Notes: generated from the sequence alone by a model not told the origin. DNA of 64,000 nt from Pseudomonas sp. H9 (GCF_004353925.1 NZ_SMOK01000019.1:59471-123470); one strand, 5' to 3'; positions 27,765-37,527 are shown, counted from the first letter of the stretch. Numbers and translations: made by a program.

Positions 27765-28733
27765 TCAGTGCGTACGTGCGACCGCAAACTCGCTCAGTTC
27801 AACCAGCGCATCACGGTACTCGCTGGCGGGCAGCACATCGAGGCAGGCAATTGCACGGGCCACGTAGTCACGGGCCAATTGCGCGGTGTAATCCAGCGAA
27901 CCGGAGGCTTCGACCGCCGCACGAATGCTTTCGAGATCTTCGATGCCACCTTTCTGGATGGCCTGGCGTACCAGGGCAGCCTGTTCGGCCGTGCCTTCGC
28001 GCATGGTGTAGATCAGCGGCAGGGTTGGCTTGCCTTCGGCCAGGTCGTCTCCAACGTTCTTGCCCAGGGTTTGCGCATCGCCTTTGTAGTCGAGCAGGTC
28101 GTCGACCAGTTGGAAGGCAACACCCAGGTGGTCACCGAAGGTGCGCAGGGCTTCGCGTTGCTCAGGGGTGGCGTCGGCCAGGGCAGCGGCGCTGTGGGTC
28201 GAGGCCTCGAACAGCATGGCCGTCTTGCCACGGATGACGTCCATGTAGACTTCTTCGGTGGTGCTGGCGTCGCGAACCTTGGACAGCTGCAGGACTTCGC
28301 CTTCGGCGATGACCCGAGTGGCCTTGGACAGGATCTGCATGACCGGCATCGAGCCCAGTTCGACCATCATTTCGAACGAGCGCGAATAAAGGAAGTCGCC
28401 TACCAGCACGCTCGGGGCGTTGCCCCACAGAGCGTTGGCGGTGGAACGGCCACGGCGCATGCCGGACATGTCGACCACGTCGTCATGCAGCAGGGTGGCG
28501 GTGTGCAGGAATTCGATGGTGGCGGCCAGCAGGCGCACGTCGTCGCCTTCGCGACCCAGTGCCTTGCCACACAGCAGCACCAGCAGCGGGCGCAGGCGTT
28601 TGCCGCCAGCTGAAGTGATGTAGTCGCCGATTTTCGATACCAGCGGTACACGCGAAGTCAGCTGTTTCTTGATAATCTCGTCAACGGCGCTGAAATCGTC
28701 CGCTACCGCGCGGTAGAAAGCTTGGGGTTGCAT
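27765..28733 (-). CDS. ispB: octaprenyl/polyprenyl diphosphate synthase
   Basis: 322 residues. The first Asp-rich motif is DDVVD (84-88, in LLHDDVVDMSGMRRG) and the second is DDLLD (211-215). GKRLRPLLVLL is the substrate-binding start. It elongates the isoprenoid side chain of ubiquinone. The start MQPQAFYRAVADDFSAVDEII is the family start, with GGAG 12 bases upstream. A second ATG 18 bases up has no ribosome site. It is divergent from rplU, the conserved arrangement. Confidence 0.95.
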   Translation of the reverse strand: MQPQAFYRAVADDFSAVDEIIKKQLTSRVPLVSKIGDYITSAGGKRLRPLLVLLCGKALGREGDDVRLLAATIEFLHTATLLHDDVVDMSGMRRGRSTANALWGNAPSVLVGDFLYSRSFEMMVELGSMPVMQILSKATRVIAEGEVLQLSKVRDASTTEEVYMDVIRGKTAMLFEASTHSAAALADATPEQREALRTFGDHLGVAFQLVDDLLDYKGDAQTLGKNVGDDLAEGKPTLPLIYTMREGTAEQAALVRQAIQKGGIEDLESIRAAVEASGSLDYTAQLARDYVARAIACLDVLPASEYRDALVELSEFAVARTH

Positions 28734-28985
28734 CGGCCACAGGTGCTCCATAAAGGTTGCGCGGCATGCTAGGTCGCGGGTCCCGGTGTGTCAAGGCGCG
28801 GTCCTTGTGGGCCGGGGGCGGGACTTGCAAGGAATCGGCGCCTTGCGTACAATCGCGCACCCTGAACTTCCTGGGCAGCACCTGCCTTACGCAATTGCAC
28901 TGGGCCGTTCCAGCCCTATGCAGCCATGCCAGCCAATACTCTTCCTATAAAGAGCTGGGTGAGCAGGATTATCGGAGAAATACCC

Positions 28986-29297
28986 ATGTACGCAGTAATT
29001 GTTACCGGTGGCAAGCAGTACAAAGTCGCCGAAGGTGAATACCTGAAAATCGAAAAACTGGAAGTCGCCACTGGCGAATCCGTAACTTTCGACCGCGTTC
29101 TGTTGGTTGCCAATGGCGACGACGTGAACATCGGCGCTCCAGTCGTTGCTGGTGCCAAGGTTGTTGCTGAAGTGATCTCGCAAGGTCGTCACGACAAAGT
29201 GCGCATCATCAAGTTCCGCCGCCGTAAGCACCACATGAAGCGTATGGGCCACCGCCAGTGGTTCACCGAAATCAAGATCACCGGTATTTCGGCTTAA
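28986..29297 (+). CDS. rplU: 50S ribosomal protein L21
   Basis: 103 residues, full length: MYAVIVTGGKQYKVAEGEYLKIEKL to KHHMKRMGHRQWFTEIKITGI. It binds 23S rRNA in the large subunit. GGAG lies upstream of the ATG. An upstream in-frame start is not used, because the family begins with MYAVI. Followed 32 bases later by rpmA. Confidence 0.98.
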   Translation: MYAVIVTGGKQYKVAEGEYLKIEKLEVATGESVTFDRVLLVANGDDVNIGAPVVAGAKVVAEVISQGRHDKVRIIKFRRRKHHMKRMGHRQWFTEIKITGISA

Positions 29298-29329
29298 TCG
29301 CCAAAATCCCATTTCTGGAGAATTGAACC

Positions 29330-29587
29330 ATGGCACACAAAAAAGCTGGTGGTAGTACCCGTAACGGTCGCGACTCAGAAGCCAAACGCCTTGGCGTGAA
29401 GATGTATGGCGGCCAGGCTATCGTTCCTGGCAACATCATCGTGCGTCAGCGCGGCACCCAATTCCACGCTGGCTACGGCGTTGGCATGGGTAAAGATCAC
29501 ACCCTGTTCGCCAAGATCGCGGGTAAGATCAAGTTTGAAGTAAAAGGCGAGTTCAACCGCCGTTACGTGAGCGTTGTCGCCGAGTAA
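29330..29587 (+). CDS. rpmA: 50S ribosomal protein L27
   Basis: 85 residues. MAHKKAGGSTRNGRDSEAKRLGVK is the classic start, whose N-terminal tail reaches the peptidyl-transferase centre. There is no N-terminal extension needing cleavage, unlike in Firmicutes. In operon with rplU, with a terminator after it. Confidence 0.98.
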   Translation: MAHKKAGGSTRNGRDSEAKRLGVKMYGGQAIVPGNIIVRQRGTQFHAGYGVGMGKDHTLFAKIAGKIKFEVKGEFNRRYVSVVAE

Positions 29588-29602
29588 TCGCGCGAACGCT
29601 GG

Positions 29603-29631
29603 AAAAGCCCTGTCTCGCGACGGGGCTTTTT
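29603..29631 (+). terminator. rplU-rpmA terminator
   Basis: AAAAGCCCTGTC / GACGGGGCTTTT stem, TCGC loop, T-run. Separates the ribosomal pair from obgE. Confidence 0.9.
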
Positions 29632-29780
29632 CGTTTGTGGGGTGAGTCTCTTGCAAAGCTGTTTGTATGGGCTGCCGGCGCTGGTGTTTCGGTCGTTGAC
29701 GGGGGCCGCCGCGCTCATTTTTGCAAGAGCCTTATGTCTTTGTGTCACTCAGCTCGTCCAGCTGACGAGAGGCGGTTTTT

Positions 29781-31004
29781 ATGAAGTTTGTTGATGAAGT
29801 ATCGATCCGGGTAAAAGCCGGTGATGGCGGTAACGGTTGCATGAGCTTCCGCCGCGAAAAATTCATTGAGAACGGTGGTCCCAACGGTGGTGACGGTGGC
29901 GACGGTGGTTCGGTGTTCATGGTTGCCGACGAAAACCTCAACACCCTGGTTGACTACCGTTACACGCGTCATTTCGAAGCCCAGCGTGGCTCCAATGGCG
30001 GCAGCACTGACTGCACTGGCAAGAAGGGCGACGACCTGATTCTGCGCGTGCCGGTCGGCACCACCGTGATTGACTCTGCCACACAGGAAGTCATCGGTGA
30101 CCTGGTCAAACCAGGCGAGAAGCTGATGGTGGCTCAGGGCGGCTGGCACGGCCTGGGTAACACCCGCTTCAAATCCAGTACCAACCGTGCACCACGCCAA
30201 ACCACGCCGGGCAAGCCGGGTGACCAGCGTGACCTGAAACTGGAAATGAAAGTGCTGGCCGACGTCGGTCTGCTGGGTTTGCCGAACGCTGGCAAGAGTA
30301 CTTTTATCCGTTCGGTGTCGGCCGCCAAGCCAAAAGTCGCCGATTACCCGTTCACCACCCTGGTTCCAAACCTGGGTGTGGTCAGCGTCGACCGCTGGAA
30401 GAGCTTCGTCATTGCCGACATCCCTGGCTTGATCGAAGGCGCCTCCGACGGTGCTGGCCTGGGTATCCGTTTCCTCAAGCACCTGGCGCGTACGCGCCTG
30501 CTGCTGCACCTCGTCGACCTGGCGCCGCTGGATGAAAGCAACAGCGCCGATGCTGCCGAAGTGATCATCAACGAGCTGACCCGCTTCAGCCCGTCGCTGG
30601 CCGAGCGTGACCGCTGGCTGGTACTGAACAAAACCGACATGCTGATGGACGACGAGCGTGACGAGCGCGTCAAGGAAGTGGTCGAGCGTCTGCAGTGGGA
30701 AGGCCCGGTCTATGTGATCTCGGCTATCTCCAAGCAAGGCACCGAGCAGCTCAGCCGTGACATCATGCGCTACCTCGAAGACCGCGCCGACCGCCTGGCC
30801 AACGACCCGGCCTACGCCGAAGAGCTGGCTGACCTCGATCAGCGCATCGAAGACGAAGCCCGTGCTCAGCTGCAAGCGCTGGACGATGCCCGTGCGCTGC
30901 GCCGCAGTGGCGTGAAAAGCGTGCACGACATCGGCGACGACGATGACGATGATTGGGATGACGACGACGAAGACGGTCCGGAAATCATTTACGTGCGCGA
31001 CTGA
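29781..31004 (+). CDS. obgE: GTPase ObgE/CgtA
   Basis: 407 residues. The glycine-rich Obg fold runs from 1 to about 158 (GDGGNGCMSFRREKF, GGDGGDGGSV). The GTPase domain follows, with G1 GLPNAGKST and the G3 DIPGLIEGA segment. The C-terminus is strikingly acidic (DDDDDDWDDDDEDG), typical of proteobacterial ObgE. It acts in 50S assembly and the stringent response. Order rplU-rpmA-obgE-proB is conserved. Confidence 0.97.
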   Translation: MKFVDEVSIRVKAGDGGNGCMSFRREKFIENGGPNGGDGGDGGSVFMVADENLNTLVDYRYTRHFEAQRGSNGGSTDCTGKKGDDLILRVPVGTTVIDSATQEVIGDLVKPGEKLMVAQGGWHGLGNTRFKSSTNRAPRQTTPGKPGDQRDLKLEMKVLADVGLLGLPNAGKSTFIRSVSAAKPKVADYPFTTLVPNLGVVSVDRWKSFVIADIPGLIEGASDGAGLGIRFLKHLARTRLLLHLVDLAPLDESNSADAAEVIINELTRFSPSLAERDRWLVLNKTDMLMDDERDERVKEVVERLQWEGPVYVISAISKQGTEQLSRDIMRYLEDRADRLANDPAYAEELADLDQRIEDEARAQLQALDDARALRRSGVKSVHDIGDDDDDDWDDDDEDGPEIIYVRD

Positions 31005-31020
31005 CGCGTTGCAGTACACT

Positions 31021-31047
31021 AAACGCCGCTCTCTGGAGCGGCGTTTT
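31021..31047 (+). terminator. obgE terminator
   Basis: AAACGCCGCTC / GAGCGGCGTTTT with TCTG loop and T-run, 16 bases after the obgE stop. Confidence 0.9.
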
Positions 31048-31079
31048 AGTATCTAAAGATCTATATAGGTTGGAAGAAG

Positions 31080-32198
31080 ATGCGGAGCAAGGTGACGGGT
31101 GCGCAGCGCTGGGTCGTGAAAATCGGCAGTGCCCTGCTGACAGCAGATGGCAAGGGCCTGGATCGCGCGGCCATGGGTGTCTGGGTCGAACAGATGGTGG
31201 CGTTGCATGAGGCAGGTGTTGAACTGGTACTGGTGTCGTCCGGAGCGGTTGCCGCTGGGATGAGCCGCTTGGGCTGGGCCAAGCGACCGGCAGCGATGAA
31301 CGAGTTGCAGGCAGCGGCCTCGATCGGTCAGATGGTGTTGGTGCAGGCTTGGGAGTCGAGCTTTGCCGAGCATGGCCGGCACACCGCACAGATTCTCCTG
31401 ACCCACGACGACCTCTCCGACCGCAAGCGTTACCTTAACGCCCGCAGCACCTTACGCACTCTGGTTGATCTGGGTGTGGTGCCGGTAATCAACGAAAACG
31501 ACACGGTGGTCACCGACGAAATCCGTTTTGGTGACAACGACACGCTGGCGGCACTGGTGGCCAACCTGGTCGAAGCCGACCTGTTGGTGATCCTCACCGA
31601 CCGTGACGGTATGTTCGATGCTGACCCGCGCAACAACCCAGACGCGCAACTGATCTATGAAGCCCGCGCAGACGACCCGAGCCTGGATGCCGTGGCCGGT
31701 GGTACCGGTGGCGCACTGGGTCGTGGCGGCATGCAGACCAAGCTGCGTGCAGCGCGTCTGGCGGCGCGTTCCGGTGCCCACACCATCATCGTCGGCGGGC
31801 GGCTGGAGCGTGTGCTCGACCGTCTCAAGGCCGGAGAGCGCCTGGGTACCTTGCTGTCACCTGAGCGCGGCATGCTGGCGGCCCGTAAGCAATGGCTGGC
31901 CGGCCACCTGCAGACTCGCGGCACCCTGGTGCTCGACGATGGCGCGGTGAAAGCGCTGCGTAACGACAACAAGAGCCTGCTGCCCGTCGGGGTCAAGACC
32001 GTGCAAGGCAGTTTCCGCCGTGGCGAAATGGTCGTGTGTGTCGGGCCTGATGGCCTTGAGGTCGCGCGCGGCCTGGCCAACTACAGTGCGCTGGAAGCGC
32101 AGAAAATCATCGGTCAATCGTCTGAAGCCATTGAGAGCTTGCTGGGCTATATCGCCGAGCCCGAGCTGGTGCATCGCGATAACCTGATTCTGGTCTGA
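31080..32198 (+). CDS. proB: glutamate 5-kinase
   Basis: 372 residues. The amino-acid kinase domain has VVKIGSALLT, VSSGAVAAGM, VINENDTVVTDEIRFGDND and GGTGGALGRGGMQTKLRAA. A C-terminal PUA domain follows (from about 280). It makes gamma-glutamyl phosphate, the first step of proline synthesis, and is usually feedback-inhibited by proline. GGAAG lies just before the ATG. The creA gene follows 10 bases after the stop. Confidence 0.97.
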   Translation: MRSKVTGAQRWVVKIGSALLTADGKGLDRAAMGVWVEQMVALHEAGVELVLVSSGAVAAGMSRLGWAKRPAAMNELQAAASIGQMVLVQAWESSFAEHGRHTAQILLTHDDLSDRKRYLNARSTLRTLVDLGVVPVINENDTVVTDEIRFGDNDTLAALVANLVEADLLVILTDRDGMFDADPRNNPDAQLIYEARADDPSLDAVAGGTGGALGRGGMQTKLRAARLAARSGAHTIIVGGRLERVLDRLKAGERLGTLLSPERGMLAARKQWLAGHLQTRGTLVLDDGAVKALRNDNKSLLPVGVKTVQGSFRRGEMVVCVGPDGLEVARGLANYSALEAQKIIGQSSEAIESLLGYIAEPELVHRDNLILV

Positions 32199-32208
32199 GG
32201 AAAAAACC

Positions 32209-32667
32209 GTGCTCAAAGGGATAGTGGCAGCCGCGCTGCTGGCAGTGCCGGTGTTGGCAGCGGCCGAGGAAATCGGCCAGGTGTCGACCGTGTTCAAGTT
32301 TGTCGGGCCGAACGACCGCATCGTCGTCGAAGCCTTTGACGACCCGAAGGTGGACGGGGTGACCTGTTACCTGTCACGGGCCAAGACAGGCGGTGTGAAG
32401 GGCGGCCTGGGGCTGGCTGAAGACCGTGCCGAAGCGTCGATTGCCTGCCGTCAGGTAGGGCCGATCCACTTCAAGGGGCAGCTCAAGGATGGCGAGGAAG
32501 TGTTCAAAGAGCGCACTTCGCTGGTGTTCAAGACCATGCAGGTGGTGCGCTTCCTCGACAAGAAGCGCAACACGCTGGTTTACCTGGTGTACTCGGACCG
32601 GCTGATCGAAGGCAGCCCGCAGAATGCGGTGACGGCGATTCCGATTTTGCCTTGGGCCCAGCAGTAA
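32209..32667 (+). CDS. creA: CreA family periplasmic protein
   Basis: 152 residues with a signal peptide (MLKGIVAAALLAVPVLAAA). The CreA pattern is clear: EIGQVSTVFKFVGPNDRIVVEAFDDPKVDGVTCYLSRAKTGG. Function is not known. GTG start, with TGAGGA about 7 bases upstream; spacing suggests co-transcription with proB. The 3-prime end faces mksB across a REP pair. Confidence 0.9.
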   Translation: MLKGIVAAALLAVPVLAAAEEIGQVSTVFKFVGPNDRIVVEAFDDPKVDGVTCYLSRAKTGGVKGGLGLAEDRAEASIACRQVGPIHFKGQLKDGEEVFKERTSLVFKTMQVVRFLDKKRNTLVYLVYSDRLIEGSPQNAVTAIPILPWAQQ

Positions 32668-32670
32668 TAC

Positions 32671-32725
32671 ATCGCGGGGCAAGCCCGCTCCCACCGGTCT
32701 GGTAGGAGCGGGCTTGCTCCGCGAT
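32671..32725. repeat. REP inverted pair, short-spacer type
   Basis: CGCGGGGCAAGCCCGCTCC then GGAGCGGGCTTGCTCCGCG (one substitution) across about 11 bases. It fills the gap between convergent creA and mksB. Confidence 0.9.
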
Positions 32726-32730
32726 CAGCT

Positions 32731-35562
32731 TCAAACCGAAGCTTCTTCCTCTTCCTTACGCACCACTGCCTTTTCCACATCACGGCGGCTGATGTACTTC
32801 CAATCGGCCTCGTCGATGTAGATGCCGTTCGGCCCGCTACCGCCTTCCAGGTCGATAGCGACATGCGCCGACACTTGCGGCTTCACACTCGCCAGAATCG
32901 GTACGAAGCCCAGCTGCAAGCTGGTTTCCAGCAGCGCAGCCTGGTTGCGTTCGTCGATGTCGGCTGCCTCGTCGAGGTAGTACGGCAGGCGTACACGGCC
33001 AGCGAGGTCGCGGTCCATCAGGTGCAGCAACAAGTACATGTTGGTCAGCGCCTTGATGGTCATGGTGGTGCCGTTGGACGCCGCACCGTCGATGTCGGTG
33101 TGGATCACCGGCTGACCACCGACCTTGGTGATCTCGAAAGCCAGTTCGAACAGGTCTTTCAAGCCCAGCTGGTTGTGGTTGGCCGCCACCAGCCGCGCCA
33201 GGTACTCCTTGGCCTCTTCGTTCTTGTTGTCTTGTTCGGCGCTGGCGTTCAGGTCGAACACCGACAGGGTCTCGCCTTCTTCGTACTGACCGGCACTGTG
33301 GATGATCTGGTCAATGTGCTTGAGCGCTTCTTTGTTCGGCGCCAGCACAATACGGAAGCTCTCCAGGTTGGAGACCTGGCGTTTGTTGATCTCGCGGTTG
33401 AACAACGCCAGTTGGTGCTCAAGGCTGTCGTAGTCGCTGCGGATGTTACGCAGGGTCCGGGCAATGTCAGTGACGGCTGCACGGCGCGCCTTGCCCAGTG
33501 TCAGGGCTTCTTCGGTGCGGTGCGAGTAGGCGTTGATCAACAGTTGCAGGCGGCGTTCCATATCGTCTTCGCTGTCGAACTTGGCCACGCCTTTGAGGCG
33601 TACCTGAGCGTACAGTGCTTCGATCTGGCCATCGACCCGCAGCAGGCCTTGCCAGCTGTCCTGGTAGTCGTTGAGCAGTGGCAGCAGGTTGTCCATGGTG
33701 TCGTCGACCGGCTCCATGAACGGGGTGCCGAATGGCAGGTCGGCAGGCAGCAACTGACGGCGACGCAGGGCGTCGTCGAGGGTGCGTTGCTTGGCTTCCA
33801 TGTCGGCGATCTGGCGGCCGACCAGTTGCAGCTTGGCCGACAACTGCTGGACGCGCTCGGTAAAGGCATCGCTGGAGCGCTTCAGTTCGTCCTGAGCGGC
33901 TTCCATCTGCGCCAGTTGCTCAAGCTTGTCGTCTTCTTCTGCGGCCAGGGTCTGGCTGCGGCGGAAGTCTTCCAGGGCTTTTTGTGCATCCAGTACCTGC
34001 TGGTACAGGGCTTCGGTCTGGGTTTTGCTCGCGGCGCGGTCGGCGGCTACCGCTTGCTGGGTCTTGAGCTGCTTGAGCTCTTTCTCCAGACGCTCTTTCT
34101 GGTCGCGCAGGGCGGCGCGGTCGGCCAGGGCCTGCAAGGCCGGTGGCTCGATGTGTGACAGGTCGATGGACAGGCCAGGGGCTTCAAAGCGCTCGCCCTT
34201 GAAGCCATCGAGGACTGCTTCGAGGGATTTGACCCACACGTCGCTGTCATCCAGCTCGATACCGCGGTCACCCAGCGGCAGGCTGAACAGGGCGCCGTTG
34301 AACAAGCGCATCAGGCGTTCGACGTCCTGCTGCGAGAACTCTTCGCGCAGGCGTGCATAGCTGTTGTTGTCGGCGTGGTCGAGTTGCTGCTTGACCGACT
34401 TCAGGCGTTTTTCCAGATCGCGCAGACGCTCTTCGAGGTCTTCGGCACTGAACTGACGGGATTGCGCCAGGGCACCGGCCAGTTCGTCGTGGGCGTCTTT
34501 GGCGGCCAGCAGTTGCTGCTCCAGCACTTTGACGTCATCGACCAGGGCAAAGCGGTGCTTGAGCACAGACAGCTCGCCGAGCCAGCGCTGTACGCCGGTG
34601 ATCTCACGCTCCAGGCGCATCAGTTCTTGAGTACCGCCACGCTGATCGTTCTGCAGGCTGTCCTGTTCGTTCTTGTAGTGCTCGGCCTGGATCACCAGCT
34701 CTTCTTTGCGGGCGCTGGCGTAGTCTTGCCAGGTGCCGAGCAACGAGTCGAGCAGGGGTGACAGGCGATGCAGTTTGCCGCGCAGGATGTCGCGCTGGAC
34801 CACGCCGTTGGCCAGGGCCTCGACCAGTGGGCCTGCGGCTACCAGCGAGTTGTAGTCTTGCTCCATGCGTCGCACGTCGCGGAAGGCTTCTTCGCAGGCG
34901 GCAATATAGTCGACGCTGCCCGAGCGCAGGCTGTGCTCGAAGGCGTCGAGGAACAGTTGCTTGAGCTTGGCCGCAGTGATTTCGCGCATATGCAGCAGGT
35001 TGATGAACAGGGCGCGGAAGGTCTTCAGGCTCTGCTCGCTGGTGGAGCGCAGCGGAATCAGGGTGAGGTCCAGCGGTACCGAGGTATGGCCACCGACCAG
35101 CAAACGACGCAGTTCGTCAGGCTTGAGTTCATAGGCCTTCAGACCGTTGCGTTCAAGGTTGCTGAACAGTTCTTTCTGACGCAGGCAGGTGTCGTCTTTC
35201 TGATAGTGCGCCAGGTCCAGCTCACCGGCGTAGGCGAAGAACTGGTGACCGAAACCACCGCCCGGGCCGCGGCCGACCACGCCGATCACATGCGGGCCGT
35301 GGGGCAGGTTGACTTCGCAAAGGATGTAGCTGGTATCGCTGGCGAAGTAGAACCGGCGAGACTGCTCCAGGCTGTACTTGCCGAAGCTCATGTCGGACAT
35401 GCGCGCCAGGATCGGGAACTGCAAGGCGTTGATCGAGGCGCTCTTGCCCAGGTTGTTGGCACCGTAGACCGACAGCGGGTGTTCCAGTGGGAACAGGCCC
35501 AGGCTGTAGCCAGCAGTGTTGAGCAGTGCGAAGCGGCGGATGCCGTAGCGTTCCTGGCTCAT
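32731..35562 (-). CDS. mksB: MksB, SMC-like ATPase of the MksBEF condensin
   Basis: 943 residues. Walker A GANNLGKS (34-41) is near the N-terminus. A long coiled coil (about 250-470 and 520-780) surrounds a hinge-like middle. The signature-like segment SNGTTMTIKAL and Walker B YYLDEAADID (Asp864, Glu865) lie near the C-terminus. This head-coil-hinge layout is that of MukB-like SMC proteins, short version. It should compact and help segregate the chromosome. Its ATG overlaps the mksE stop by 4 bases, so it is translationally coupled. No mksG (nuclease) gene follows. Confidence 0.85.
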   Translation of the reverse strand: MSQERYGIRRFALLNTAGYSLGLFPLEHPLSVYGANNLGKSASINALQFPILARMSDMSFGKYSLEQSRRFYFASDTSYILCEVNLPHGPHVIGVVGRGPGGGFGHQFFAYAGELDLAHYQKDDTCLRQKELFSNLERNGLKAYELKPDELRRLLVGGHTSVPLDLTLIPLRSTSEQSLKTFRALFINLLHMREITAAKLKQLFLDAFEHSLRSGSVDYIAACEEAFRDVRRMEQDYNSLVAAGPLVEALANGVVQRDILRGKLHRLSPLLDSLLGTWQDYASARKEELVIQAEHYKNEQDSLQNDQRGGTQELMRLEREITGVQRWLGELSVLKHRFALVDDVKVLEQQLLAAKDAHDELAGALAQSRQFSAEDLEERLRDLEKRLKSVKQQLDHADNNSYARLREEFSQQDVERLMRLFNGALFSLPLGDRGIELDDSDVWVKSLEAVLDGFKGERFEAPGLSIDLSHIEPPALQALADRAALRDQKERLEKELKQLKTQQAVAADRAASKTQTEALYQQVLDAQKALEDFRRSQTLAAEEDDKLEQLAQMEAAQDELKRSSDAFTERVQQLSAKLQLVGRQIADMEAKQRTLDDALRRRQLLPADLPFGTPFMEPVDDTMDNLLPLLNDYQDSWQGLLRVDGQIEALYAQVRLKGVAKFDSEDDMERRLQLLINAYSHRTEEALTLGKARRAAVTDIARTLRNIRSDYDSLEHQLALFNREINKRQVSNLESFRIVLAPNKEALKHIDQIIHSAGQYEEGETLSVFDLNASAEQDNKNEEAKEYLARLVAANHNQLGLKDLFELAFEITKVGGQPVIHTDIDGAASNGTTMTIKALTNMYLLLHLMDRDLAGRVRLPYYLDEAADIDERNQAALLETSLQLGFVPILASVKPQVSAHVAIDLEGGSGPNGIYIDEADWKYISRRDVEKAVVRKEEEEASV

Positions 35563-36260
35563 GCGTCAATCTCCTGTTGCTCTTCGGCGATGGCACGGGC
35601 CAAGGCTTCTTCTTCGCTTTCTTCGAACGGGCTGAGGTCGAGCGGGTCGTCGGTACGGTTCAGCTCTTCCGGGCTTTCTTCTTCGACCAACACCGGCGTT
35701 GGCAGCGGCAAGTTGCTGTGCAGGCTGGCCGCCAGGTCGCGGTCTTGCTGAACCGAGAGGCAGACGTCGAGGAAGCGGTGCATCGGTGGCAGGAAGCGGT
35801 AGATACCGTTTTCTTCATGGGCAAAGCCGAGCTGGGTCATGCGCCGCATGATCTTCTCTTCCAGCTCGTCCGGGGTTTGCACTTCGGCCTGAATGAACAG
35901 GTCGCGGTACTTTTCCAGCATTGATGGCAGTTCATCGCGGCCGAGGCTGCCGCCATCGAGCACCGACATAGGGTCGCGACCCTGGTCAGCCAGGTGTTCA
36001 ACCAGAATGAAGGTGAACAGCGACAGGCGCTGGGCAGTCTTGTTGACTTGCGCGGCGGCTTGGTCTGGAACGAAGTAGTAGAAACCGCGGGTGTCACAGA
36101 CCAGTTCAAAGCCCAGGGCCTTGAACAGGCCGCGGTACTGGTCCTGGAAGTTCGACAGCTGGCCGTACAGTTCAGGGTCACGGCGGCTGATATGAAAGCC
36201 CTTGAACAGCTCGCGGAAGATCGGTGCGAGCTGGGACAGTTCGGAAAGATCAAGATGCAT
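35559..36260 (-). CDS. mksE: MksE condensin accessory subunit
   Basis: 233 residues. The start MHLDLSELSQLAPIFRELFKGFHISRRDPELYGQL and the winged-helix-rich body fit MksE/MukE-type subunits. The tail is very acidic (EEESPEELNRTDDPLDLSPFEESEEEALARAIAEEQQEID). It overlaps mksF by 11 bases and mksB by 4, so the three proteins are made as one complex. Assignment is by gene order and size together with the neighbouring ATPase. Confidence 0.8.
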   Translation of the reverse strand: MHLDLSELSQLAPIFRELFKGFHISRRDPELYGQLSNFQDQYRGLFKALGFELVCDTRGFYYFVPDQAAAQVNKTAQRLSLFTFILVEHLADQGRDPMSVLDGGSLGRDELPSMLEKYRDLFIQAEVQTPDELEEKIMRRMTQLGFAHEENGIYRFLPPMHRFLDVCLSVQQDRDLAASLHSNLPLPTPVLVEEESPEELNRTDDPLDLSPFEESEEEALARAIAEEQQEIDA

Positions 36261-37527
36261 GGGCAGGGCTCACAGTAGGCTCAGGCGATGGTTCGCGGCT
36301 CGATGTCAGGGCGAAGGAGCGCAAGCTGACCAGGTGTTCGCGGGTGGTGTATTCACAACGCTCGAGGCGTTCGCGCTTAAAGCGTTTTTCCCGCGACAGG
36401 CGCGAGAACCAGTACAACAATTCGTCGGTGGCGCCTTCGGGCTCCTGCTCCAGCAGCCAGACCATCAGGTCGGGTAGTGGCAGGGCGTCTTCGCAGCGCT
36501 CGAGCATTTCCTTGACCGTGCGTGGCGCACGCGGTGCCTCGCCCTTGTGGCTCTTGTGCGCCTTGGGGAAGCGCGCCGGCTTGGGCTCGAAGCGGGCCAG
36601 GGCATACACATAGGCCTCGACCTGGCTGGCGCTGCCGAGGAAGGTGCTTTGTGGCCGGGTGAACATTGGCATGGCCGCCTGGGGCACGGCGTCCAGGCCT
36701 TTACGGCGGATTACCGAGAGGGCCAGGGCCGCGCCACGGGTCACGGCGTTGTGGCGACGGGATTCTTCACGCAACGGCAGCAGCAGTTCGCGGGCGTGGC
36801 GCAGGGTGAGCTGGGCGCTGGTCTGCATTTCGAGGATGCGCGCGTGGGTGCGCAGCAGCATGTCGTCATCGACCAGATGGCCCAGGCGTGCTTGCTCACC
36901 AAGCAAACGTAACAGCACGGTTTCGACTTTGCGCACGCCTTGCTCGAAGGCGCCGTCGGCGTTCACCAACTGGATCATCGGCTCGACGTATTCGTCCCAG
37001 GTCGCCAGTACCTCGGCATAACGCTGGCGCAGCGGGATCTGACGGTCGCTGGTCTTGGCCCGTTCGGCCACGGCAACCAGGGCTTGCTCGTCGTTGTCGA
37101 GTTTTTTCAGAACGTCGCGCACGCGCATGTCGAGCAGGCGCAACTGGCGCGCCAGGTCGTTGCCGTCACGAATCTCGAAGGCATCCTGAATGTGCCCGGC
37201 CAGGCGCTCAAGGTGGCGCAGGTAGGCTTCGATCTCCAGGCACAGGCCCAGGCGGTGCTCGCGGCGCAGGTAGGCGAGGAAGTCATGGATCTGGGCGTTC
37301 AGCTCGAAGCGGTTAGGGCTTTTTGCCACCGGTACCAGAATATCCAGGCGGATCCAGACGTCGAGCAGGCTGGTGATGTCCTGGGGCGTGCTCTCCAACT
37401 GCTGGTTGGCCAATTGCTGGCGCAGTTCGCCGAGGCTCAGGGTGCCCCCGTCGAAGCGCTCGCACAGCGGCTCAAGCAAGGCCCAGTGTTCGGCTAGGGC
37501 GCGCAGAACGCGCTTGGGTTCGATCAT
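36250..37527 (-). CDS. mksF: MksF kleisin subunit of the MksBEF condensin
   Basis: 425 residues, first gene of the operon. An N-terminal winged-helix part (MIEPKRVLRALAEHWALLEPLC) and a long helical middle precede a C-terminal part ending in Ser/Pro-rich sequence. Kleisins bridge the SMC heads; JetA of Wadjet is the same family. In P. aeruginosa the equivalent genes (PA4684-PA4686) act beside SMC-ScpAB in chromosome organisation. The start at the first in-frame ATG is reasonable. Naming rests on operon structure. Confidence 0.8.
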   Translation of the reverse strand: MIEPKRVLRALAEHWALLEPLCERFDGGTLSLGELRQQLANQQLESTPQDITSLLDVWIRLDILVPVAKSPNRFELNAQIHDFLAYLRREHRLGLCLEIEAYLRHLERLAGHIQDAFEIRDGNDLARQLRLLDMRVRDVLKKLDNDEQALVAVAERAKTSDRQIPLRQRYAEVLATWDEYVEPMIQLVNADGAFEQGVRKVETVLLRLLGEQARLGHLVDDDMLLRTHARILEMQTSAQLTLRHARELLLPLREESRRHNAVTRGAALALSVIRRKGLDAVPQAAMPMFTRPQSTFLGSASQVEAYVYALARFEPKPARFPKAHKSHKGEAPRAPRTVKEMLERCEDALPLPDLMVWLLEQEPEGATDELLYWFSRLSREKRFKRERLERCEYTTREHLVSLRSFALTSSREPSPEPTVSPAHAS

